Positions 24,291 to 30,071 of a stretch of 42,769 bases of DNA are shown in pieces. The stretch's first letter is position 1. Every line of letters starts with the position of its first letter. This DNA comes from a virus: the IMG/VR virus record IMGVR_UViG_3300042503_000853, positions 1 through 42,769 of that record. The stretch is one strand, 5' to 3'. Under the pieces are notes generated by a model, which saw only the letters and a list, made by a program, of their open reading frames with translations, was not told the origin of the DNA and searched no databases. The position numbers and the translations under genes were made by a program.

Positions 24291-25060
24291 CAGTCCGCAA
24301 CCTTCATGCCAACGGTCAATTCCACTGCCCCTTCAGAGACGCCTTCCTTGCCCATGCTTTCCGACAAGGCAATCGCCGTAGAAATTGCAGGAGCCTCATC
24401 ACCAAAGACAAGACGTACAGCAGCAGCTCGATCCATCCGGCCAGAGAGTTTGTCAAAGGCAAAGAAGGAACGAAGGCTAAAGCGGTCACGCTCTCTGTTC
24501 GCATAAGCACGAGCAACGCCTTGCAGGTGAATCGGCAGGCAAGCGACTGCTTCAGGGTTCACTTCGTTGATGTTGATACGGACAGGGAATCTGTCCACCA
24601 AGTTGGCAGGCAAATCGGTCAATCGTTCGGCATTGGTGGTGGCAATAATCTCAAAGCCATCCTTAGGTGTCATGCGTTCACCAGTTTCGGGGTGTTCGCG
24701 AACAGCCGAGCCGTCACTGTCACAGATAAGCAACAAGGCGGTGAGCACATCTCCCGAGGCTTGGTCAAGTTCGTCAAGGATGAGGCGGTCTCCACCTTGC
24801 CATGCCCGAAGGGCTGAACCTGTCACAAACTTCCACTCGTCCTTGCTCGGCTTCCACAATCCGTCCACATCTGCGGTGGTCATGTCAGGGGAGCAAAGAA
24901 CACGGTACGACTTGCGAGTGCGGTCAAAGTATTCAAGGTGCTTAGTCAATGCAAAATGCGTTTTGCCTGTTCCTGGCTGTCCATAAAGCAGAACACGATC
25001 GGTTCCAGCTTGCAGCGCAAGGTTCAAGTCATTCCAGCATTGTGAGGATGTTGTAGTCAT
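24290..25060 (-). CDS. MoxR-type AAA+ ATPase
   Basis: This 256-aa protein has Walker A GQPGTGKT (27-34), Walker B LILDELD (D96, E97), sensor 1 IIATTN (138-143) and a DRF arginine-finger region (R157). The MTTADVDGLW segment after the first strand fits the MoxR/AAA_5 family. MoxR ATPases act as chaperone-like remodelers together with VWA proteins, and here the VWA gene is directly coupled. The first gene of its operon, it is driven by a near-consensus promoter at 25132-25104. Its short length is typical of phage versions, lacking a long lid domain. Confidence 0.9.
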   Translation of the reverse strand: MTTTSSQCWNDLNLALQAGTDRVLLYGQPGTGKTHFALTKHLEYFDRTRKSYRVLCSPDMTTADVDGLWKPSKDEWKFVTGSALRAWQGGDRLILDELDQASGDVLTALLLICDSDGSAVREHPETGERMTPKDGFEIIATTNAERLTDLPANLVDRFPVRININEVNPEAVACLPIHLQGVARAYANRERDRFSLRSFFAFDKLSGRMDRAAAVRLVFGDEAPAISTAIALSESMGKEGVSEGAVELTVGMKVAD

Positions 25061-25079
25061 TTTATTTCTCTCTTTCGTT

Positions 25080-25097
25080 GTCGGCGTTATTGCCGAC
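25080..25097. promoter_or_regulatory. inverted repeat, candidate operator
   Basis: GTCGGC-GTTATT-GCCGAC is a perfect 6-bp inverted repeat with a six-base centre. It covers the start-site region of the minus promoter and the -35 of the plus promoter, so a bound repressor could control both. It may alternatively form a leader hairpin in the MoxR mRNA. Confidence 0.55.
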
Positions 25098-25118
25098 GGA
25101 GAGATTATGGACTATCCT
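25090..25118 (+). promoter_or_regulatory. plus-strand promoter, probably leaderless
   Basis: TTGCCG (25090-25095), a 17-base spacer and TATCCT (25113-25118) place transcription start at about 25125-25126, the ATG itself. No Shine-Dalgarno is present, so a leaderless mRNA, common in actinobacteria, is likely. Confidence 0.6.
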
Positions 25119-25132
25119 CGTAACCATGTCAA
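25104..25132 (-). promoter_or_regulatory. near-consensus promoter of the MoxR/VWA operon
   Basis: TTGACA (25132-25127), a 17-base spacer and CATAAT (25109-25104) on the minus strand differ from the consensus by one base. The -35 overlaps the start codon of the plus-strand gene at 25126. Confidence 0.8.
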
Positions 25133-25419
25133 GTATTTCCGACCTAGAACTTTTAATAGAACAACTAAACGAAGTTGCCCCACCGCCTAAAGCTCCGTTG
25201 GGCGTGAACCAAATCATAAAAGACAGTGGCGAGTGGCGACTGGTCAAAGTCGGTGCAGGGCTGTACGCAGTCAGAGGTATCTATCGCAACGCCCGTGGCG
25301 AAGAAGTTGAGTGTCGCCAAGAAAACGAAATAGTCGGGTTCGCACCTGCCGTCACCACCGCCGTCCGTTTTACCTTGTCAATCCTGTCCAGCTCACGTCA
25401 CTATTGGATCACCGTCTAA
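25126..25419 (+). CDS. 97-aa protein of unknown function (plus strand)
   Basis: The product begins MSSISDLELLIEQLNEVAPP with an acidic helix, a Pro-rich turn and a beta-rich core (GEWRLVKVGAGLYAVRGIYR, then GEEVECRQENEIVG). The start has no ribosome binding site but lies right at the predicted transcription start. It is divergent from the MoxR operon and may regulate it, since one inverted repeat serves both promoters. No known family; one of only two plus-strand genes. Confidence 0.7.
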   Translation: MSSISDLELLIEQLNEVAPPPKAPLGVNQIIKDSGEWRLVKVGAGLYAVRGIYRNARGEEVECRQENEIVGFAPAVTTAVRFTLSILSSSRHYWITV

Positions 25420-25423
25420 TAGG

Positions 25424-25452
25424 TTGTTTCTACTGCTGGGCTAGGGTACTAT
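25424..25452 (+). promoter_or_regulatory. candidate promoter for the 89-aa gene
   Basis: TTGTTT (25424-25429), a 17-base spacer and TACTAT (25447-25452). About 55 bases of CT-rich leader (repeated CTCACTCTCT) follow before the ATG at 25512. Confidence 0.5.
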
Positions 25453-25511
25453 CTCTCTCGCTCACTCTCTCACTCTCTTTCGTGGGTGAGCACCATCTAG
25501 TTAGGAATATT

Positions 25512-25781
25512 ATGGAAAACGAAACACCGAAGTTTGAACTTCAAGCACCACCACCACCACGCAATGGCTACCGAGTAGGGATGCCACTTATGAGCGAGTT
25601 TGTTGCGTTCCTTGACGCCAACGAAGGAGTGTGGGCATTGTTCTACACATATCAAACAAAACAATCCGGTTACCAACGTGCTTCCGACGCACAGAAGAAG
25701 TACGGATTGAAGTATGAGTTCGTAGCTCGCAACACCGATCACGGCACTGCGGTATTTGGTCGCAAGAAATCAACCTTCTGA
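25512..25781 (+). CDS. 89-aa protein of unknown function (plus strand)
   Basis: ATG 25512 has AGGA eight bases upstream. The protein starts with an acidic, Pro-rich segment (MENETPKFELQAPPPPRNGY). A helix and beta core follow (VWALFYTYQTKQSGYQRASD) and a basic end (FGRKKSTF). The gene ends at a bidirectional terminator. Small basic proteins in this position are often regulators or host-takeover factors, but nothing identifies this one. Confidence 0.7.
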   Translation: MENETPKFELQAPPPPRNGYRVGMPLMSEFVAFLDANEGVWALFYTYQTKQSGYQRASDAQKKYGLKYEFVARNTDHGTAVFGRKKSTF

Positions 25782-25830
25782 CCCCACGCTCACTCTTTGG
25801 GCGGTGTACACTTACATCGCTCCTAACAGC

Positions 25831-25865
25831 AAAAACCCCCAGGGAATTTCTCCCTGGGGGTTTTT
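25831..25865. terminator. bidirectional intrinsic terminator
   Basis: A perfect 15-bp stem AAAAACCCCCAGGGA / TCCCTGGGGGTTTTT with a five-base loop has a T-run on both strands. It separates the converging plus-strand gene and the recT gene. Confidence 0.93.
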
Positions 25866-25874
25866 CTTTGCTAT

Positions 25875-26756
25875 CTACTTTTTAGAGTTGATAGCCATCT
25901 TGACTTCTTTGTAAAGCTTTTCGCTGTGGGCTAACTCGTAAGCACTGATCGGTTCTTCAACACCGATCTTTTTGGCAGCAACTTTTGCAATCGCTTTCAC
26001 ATATGGCCACCCGCCCCATGATTCAACCTGTCGCAAACGAAACTCAAAAGGTGGGCTGGTGTTCTCAACCGGACTGGTTGGAATCACTTTGTCCACAATG
26101 TCAGCAAGCTCTATGAACTCAGCCTTCTCTCCGACTTTCTTTTTCTTTGGTACTGGTTCTTCTACAATCTCCGCATCAACAATTTCGATTTCTTCGGCAG
26201 CGGGCTGTTCAACCTTTGCTGTTTCAGCAATTGTTGTTTCGGGGAAATACTCAACACCTTCAATGCTTGACACTTCTTCGGGCGTGTACGACAAGCCAGC
26301 GATAATGTCGGGGAACACGATACGACACAACTCACTCGTTGCACGGGCAAGAAGCATGGCACGTGGGTATGTCTTCCAGTTGTTCTTGTTGGCAAGACCA
26401 GCCATCTTGGCATCTTCCATTGTCCAGCGCACTGTGGCCGTACTGCCAGTATCTGCTCTGATTCCCTTGACTTCGCAAACTGTGTTGCTGTTTTCAACTA
26501 CATCAATACGGTGTCCATGACGAGCAACCATCGCTCTCATCAGTTCAGGGGACATTGCGGTGCGTCCCTCAATGACATGGATACTGTTCAGCGCCTGCAT
26601 TGGCCCCAGGCCAAGCTCTGCTCCGTACATAATGCAAGCCAAAACTGACTCGTTTTTACCACGTAACGCGGTAGGTACAAAAACTGTGTTGCTAACGCGC
26701 TGGCTTAGCTTCCACATTGTTTCGTAATCGTGTTGGACAATTGCTATTTCACTCAT
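25875..26756 (-). CDS. RecT-family single-strand annealing protein
   Basis: This 293-aa protein anneals complementary ssDNA in phage recombination and probably in replication by recombination. It has the RecT core: FVPTALRGKNESVLACIMYG, GLGPMQALNSIHVIEGRTAM, a Trp-containing strand (TVRWTMEDAKMAGL) and the WKTYPRAMLLARATSELCR then FPDIIAGLSYTPEE block. The C-terminal 90 residues are acidic and low-complexity, then helical. A Shine-Dalgarno (AAAGGAAACACC) precedes the ATG. No partner exonuclease is recognised in this window. Confidence 0.9.
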   Translation of the reverse strand: MSEIAIVQHDYETMWKLSQRVSNTVFVPTALRGKNESVLACIMYGAELGLGPMQALNSIHVIEGRTAMSPELMRAMVARHGHRIDVVENSNTVCEVKGIRADTGSTATVRWTMEDAKMAGLANKNNWKTYPRAMLLARATSELCRIVFPDIIAGLSYTPEEVSSIEGVEYFPETTIAETAKVEQPAAEEIEIVDAEIVEEPVPKKKKVGEKAEFIELADIVDKVIPTSPVENTSPPFEFRLRQVESWGGWPYVKAIAKVAAKKIGVEEPISAYELAHSEKLYKEVKMAINSKK

Positions 26757-26766
26757 GGTGTTTCCT

Positions 26767-27279
26767 TTACTTAATTACCGAGATCGTAGGACGACCCCAT
26801 GTTATCTGACAATAATCGTCAATGTCAATCTGCATTTCTTTCAATGCCCCAGTGCGCCATCCAAGTGACGCCGTGATCGGCATTGCTTTCTTCAAGTCCT
26901 CAACAAGATTAAAGACAGTGCTAGGAGTGATCTCCCCGGTGCCGTTGTTCAAGTGGTGACTTACAATGTCGTTAAGCAAACGCTCACTCTCCCACTTCTT
27001 GCTATTGCTACGGCGCTTCTCAAATGTACCAAGCCCTTCAACAACCTGTTTCTTGTCGGGCATGAGGTCATAAATGTCGTGCTGAATTGTTTCCACAAGC
27101 GCAGCAAGGTTTTGTTTGAAGTCAATTAGGTTCGTAAGTCCGTAACACAACGATTCCCAATCCTGCGCCTCGGCTAGATCTTTGCGGTAATCATCCATCA
27201 ACAACAATGCGTTTTGAAATGCGACCAGTGCATCTCCTGTGATGCGATCCGGTAACGCTACTTTAATTATTTCTGTCAT
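26767..27279 (-). CDS. RecT-associated protein of unknown function
   Basis: The 170-aa product (ATG 27279) is helical. It contains a GTFEKRRSNSKKWESERL segment similar to proteins beside RecT or RecE-like genes in actinophages, whose function I do not know. It overlaps the end of the lytic transglycosylase gene by 17 bases and precedes recT by 10 bases, so it is probably in the same recombination operon. Confidence 0.72.
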   Translation of the reverse strand: MTEIIKVALPDRITGDALVAFQNALLLMDDYRKDLAEAQDWESLCYGLTNLIDFKQNLAALVETIQHDIYDLMPDKKQVVEGLGTFEKRRSNSKKWESERLLNDIVSHHLNNGTGEITPSTVFNLVEDLKKAMPITASLGWRTGALKEMQIDIDDYCQITWGRPTISVIK

Positions 27280-27655
27280 GACCTGATGTTCCTTTCCAGT
27301 GGCCGATGCCACCATTCTGATACAAATATGAAGCTACTGCAAGATTACATCTCACTTTGGTAAGTGCTTTGATTACTTGGCTGTACTTCACTTTGCAAAT
27401 GTTCCTCGTGACTGTAGCCCAACTACCCTGGATTTGCAATAATCCAACATCCGGTTTTCCTGTGTGTCTAACAGCAGAAATGCTCTTTGGGTTGCAACGT
27501 GACTCACGATAAGCGATTTTGCTAAATTGTTTAACCGGAAGCTTGTATTCCCTAAACAAAGACTCGTACTCCGGACAACTTTTTATGGGAGTTGCCGACG
27601 CACGAGTTGGAGTGAAAGTTATTAATGCGAGAGAGGCGATAAGGATTCGTTTCAT
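27263..27655 (-). CDS. secreted lytic transglycosylase-like protein
   Basis: The 130-aa product has a signal peptide (residues 1-21, ending RASA) and a lysozyme-like SLT core: IAYRESRCNP with E51 as the likely catalytic acid, then PDVGLLQIQGSW (69-79) and LAVASYLYQNGGIGHW near the end. It would cleave the peptidoglycan glycan strand from outside the membrane. It is not in the lysis cassette but among recombination genes, so it may act early or in another role. The ATG overlaps the previous stop (ATGA). Confidence 0.82.
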   Translation of the reverse strand: MKRILIASLALITFTPTRASATPIKSCPEYESLFREYKLPVKQFSKIAYRESRCNPKSISAVRHTGKPDVGLLQIQGSWATVTRNICKVKYSQVIKALTKVRCNLAVASYLYQNGGIGHWKGTSGHDRNN

Positions 27656-27846
27656 TCGGCCGCCTTTCTACGTTTCTTCTCCACAATTGGACGGACGTTT
27701 ACCACATCCCTAAAAGAACCGTGTCCGACAGCACCACCATACAAGCAGTAACTACCGTCCTTGTTGTAACCCTTAACCTTGAACTCACCTGACTGCCCGT
27801 GAATACGGACAAGCGAGCCCACTGGTAACCGATTATTGTCTGTCAT
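27652..27846 (-). CDS. small SH3/KOW-like protein
   Basis: The 64-aa protein starts at ATG 27846 (Shine-Dalgarno AGGAGCAAT). It has a compact beta-barrel pattern, LPVGSLVRIHGQSGEFKVKG then YCLYGGAVGHG, like KOW or SH3-like domains that bind RNA or protein. The C-terminus is basic (EKKRRKAAE). The name is a fold impression only. Confidence 0.65.
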   Translation of the reverse strand: MTDNNRLPVGSLVRIHGQSGEFKVKGYNKDGSYCLYGGAVGHGSFRDVVNVRPIVEKKRRKAAE

Positions 27847-27887
27847 ATTGCTCCTAACAGTATTGGTCAATTATAGCTTACAGCTAG

Positions 27888-28496
27888 TTAAAGAGAATTT
27901 GTGTGATTGATTACATCATCAAAAGGTGGATCATCTTCAATGTTTTCTACATACCAATACTGTGTATTAGTAATGTATGAGGGTCTCTCGGGTTCAAACT
28001 CTACAAACGACGAATCGAAAACCAACATCCTGTTTCCAGGGAAAGCTCCAAGCGCACCGCACTCAAGCTGCACGAAGTTAAAGTGCTTGTGTTGATCCGG
28101 ACACATAGCAAAGTGGTCATCGTAAGGCGCAGCAGTGAAAATGTATCTGCCAATCTCCCACTGGCCCTTCATGTAGACCTTGACAGGCATTTCTTTCAAT
28201 GCGTCATACTCGTGCGTTACGAAATCCCACCCATAACAAGACCATATTTGCAAGTGGTCTAATGGGTGGTTGTGTGAGGTCTTGGGGTCAAATGTAATTG
28301 CATGAACTGGAACGTGTTGAACCATGGCACCGTTGTTAAGCAACAGGGATAGACCCCAGGCTCGCCCTGGCAAAGAAGAAAGCCCGTACACCATGCAGGG
28401 AGTGAACTCCCCATAACCCTTCTGCATGTCGTAAAGAAACTCATTACGAACGTAACAGTAAAAAGGCTTAGGGATATCTGCTATGTGTGTGGACAT
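27888..28496 (-). CDS. conserved hypothetical phage protein
   Basis: The 202-aa protein starts at ATG 28496, which overlaps the stop of the cysteine-rich gene (TAATG). It is rich in aromatics and His (YCYVRNEFLYDMQKGYGEF, HFAMCPDQHKHFNF, TQYWYVENIEDDPPFDDV). The clustered His and acidic residues could bind metal. No family is known to me. Confidence 0.72.
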   Translation of the reverse strand: MSTHIADIPKPFYCYVRNEFLYDMQKGYGEFTPCMVYGLSSLPGRAWGLSLLLNNGAMVQHVPVHAITFDPKTSHNHPLDHLQIWSCYGWDFVTHEYDALKEMPVKVYMKGQWEIGRYIFTAAPYDDHFAMCPDQHKHFNFVQLECGALGAFPGNRMLVFDSSFVEFEPERPSYITNTQYWYVENIEDDPPFDDVINHTNSL

Positions 28497-28654
28497 TATT
28501 TCTTCTTCTTGCGCCGATTCTTTTTCTGTTCGGCTAGCTCTTCTTGACCCTTGCGTGACTTCCACCGATGGCATAAGCATTCACAGTTGTCATGAACGTA
28601 CTGAGGCCAAATAGTGATAGCACGATCGACCTCTCCACAGTGGTCGCAGGCCAT
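28496..28654 (-). CDS. 52-aa cysteine-rich basic protein, zinc-finger-like
   Basis: A short frame with TAATG overlaps on both sides encodes MACDHCGEVDRAITIWPQYV..., with C3-x2-C6 and C24-x-C26-x-C28-H29, enough for one zinc site. A Lys/Arg-rich tail (KKNRRKKKK) follows. The overlaps on both ends make the reading secure. It resembles small phage HNH-like or zinc-knuckle proteins without a catalytic motif. Confidence 0.68.
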   Translation of the reverse strand: MACDHCGEVDRAITIWPQYVHDNCECLCHRWKSRKGQEELAEQKKNRRKKKK

Positions 28655-28776
28655 TAGGCAGCTTCGTGGTCGATGATCTGCTGTACGAAATTATAGCACT
28701 TCAGCAGTTCTTCGGTCTCATGTTCCCCGGATGGCACTACCTTGCGGAGAAAATAAAGGAGCATTTCCCAGTTCAT
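28654..28776 (-). CDS. 40-aa hypothetical protein
   Basis: ATG 28776 has a good Shine-Dalgarno (GTGAGGTCAC). The product is MNWEMLLYFLRKVVPSGEHE plus 20 residues of acidic helix. The stop overlaps the next gene (TAATG), which favours the frame. It overlaps the end of the 105-aa gene by 59 bases in another frame. Confidence 0.55.
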   Translation of the reverse strand: MNWEMLLYFLRKVVPSGEHETEELLKCYNFVQQIIDHEAA

Positions 28777-29035
28777 GTGACCTCACTAAGACTTCTACCC
28801 GTTGCACCATTTGCACGGGAATATGGAACACAGAATGTACCATACCGTCAGAGCTGAATGTTGCCACCATGCTGATGTGGTTTTCTTTTCCACCCTTTTC
28901 TGTGGGTAACAAGAAACCGCAACTGTTGACTACACAAGGGCCGTCGTCTTCAAGGTTGACATAATCTTCCCACCCATCTGTTCCGACGTGGGCATCATGC
29001 CAAACAACCATTACAGGGGTGAGCTCAAAGTCCAT
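28718..29035 (-). CDS. hypothetical protein
   Basis: The 105-aa protein starts after the metallophosphoesterase stop with no clear Shine-Dalgarno. The first 80 residues look authentic: MDFELTPVMVVWHDAHVGTD, a PCVVNSCGFLLP strand, and VHSVFHIPVQMVQRVEVL. The last 20 residues overlap the 40-aa gene. The DAH motif is of interest but no family is recognised. Confidence 0.65.
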   Translation of the reverse strand: MDFELTPVMVVWHDAHVGTDGWEDYVNLEDDGPCVVNSCGFLLPTEKGGKENHISMVATFSSDGMVHSVFHIPVQMVQRVEVLVRSHELGNAPLFSPQGSAIRGT

Positions 29036-29037
29036 AG

Positions 29038-29997
29038 TTACACTTTAAACCATTGACCACGCCAAGAAGCGGTACCGTCGAAGATAGGGATTGACTCGTA
29101 AGTGAATCGATTCTTGCCGGTAGTTTCATATTCCACTACTGCTAGTCCTTGTTGCCAGTTCTCATGAGATACCAACGGGCGACCATCAATGTCCATACCC
29201 TGCTTAGTGCTCGGAACTGCTCCGTCAAGCCGTGCCAGGCAGCCTGGGGACGCTGCCATAATGGTTCGTGGGCCATCGTAATCCTCTCGGGTCTTGTAAG
29301 CCAGCTCAATTCTGTGGATATGTCCATAGATAACGCTGTGTTTCTCATTGGCAAGGTACATGTGGGCGGTTGACCCACTGCTCTTGACCTTGCTTCCGTG
29401 AATAATACGGATCTTGTTGTTGAGCCAAATGTGTGAGGCTGGGTAGCCTGGGCGGTATTCCACCCCATAGTCCTCCATACGGCACAGGAAGGGCACAGAA
29501 AGCACGGGCCAGGTGTCAGGTACATTTCCTCGTCTGAGGCCAAAGGCGGCCCTAGCGTTGTCTAGGATGTGGTTTGGGAGGCGTTCCTCGTGGTTGCCTG
29601 CCAGCCATATGATCTCGGCGTGGGGAGCTGCGGCCCGAATCTGAGCGCAGACAAGGGAAGCACGGTCAATGGCTTCCTGGGTGGTCTGCTGGTATGCCGG
29701 GGTAATGCGGTACTTGCTCAGCTCCGGTAAGTCCAGGTTGTCCCCGACGAGAGCTACCACGTCGGGCTTGGCTTCCTTGGTAATTGCAAGCGCAAGGTCG
29801 ATAGCCTTCTCGTCGTGAGTTGGCTCCATCTTCCCCTTGCGGTTCCGGTAGTAACCAATCTGCATGTCCGGCAAAACGACACAGCGCTTCATCTCGGATT
29901 CCATTGGCTTGGAACGGTTGCGTGGAATGGCTACTCGGGGCCCCTGCTGGATAACAGGCCATTCGGGTTTTTGTGCTGGCTTATAAACTAAAGTCAT
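29038..29997 (-). CDS. calcineurin-like metallophosphoesterase
   Basis: This 319-aa protein has all the family blocks: LPDMQIG (D44, with Gln46 in place of the usual His), GDNLD (85-89), GNHEE (134-138), IIHGS (H200) and GHIHR (H226, H228). It should bind two metal ions and hydrolyse phosphodiester or phosphomonoester bonds. The DxQ form of the first motif recurs in phage enzymes. A strong Shine-Dalgarno (TAGGAGGATGT) precedes ATG 29997. The substrate is unknown; DNA or nucleotide end-processing are possible. Confidence 0.9.
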   Translation of the reverse strand: MTLVYKPAQKPEWPVIQQGPRVAIPRNRSKPMESEMKRCVVLPDMQIGYYRNRKGKMEPTHDEKAIDLALAITKEAKPDVVALVGDNLDLPELSKYRITPAYQQTTQEAIDRASLVCAQIRAAAPHAEIIWLAGNHEERLPNHILDNARAAFGLRRGNVPDTWPVLSVPFLCRMEDYGVEYRPGYPASHIWLNNKIRIIHGSKVKSSGSTAHMYLANEKHSVIYGHIHRIELAYKTREDYDGPRTIMAASPGCLARLDGAVPSTKQGMDIDGRPLVSHENWQQGLAVVEYETTGKNRFTYESIPIFDGTASWRGQWFKV

Positions 29998-30071
29998 ACA
30001 TCCTCCTAATGGAGTTACATATTAACTATTGCCTGCGTGGTTATTAGCAATCCCACTTGCGGAAAGCTTTT

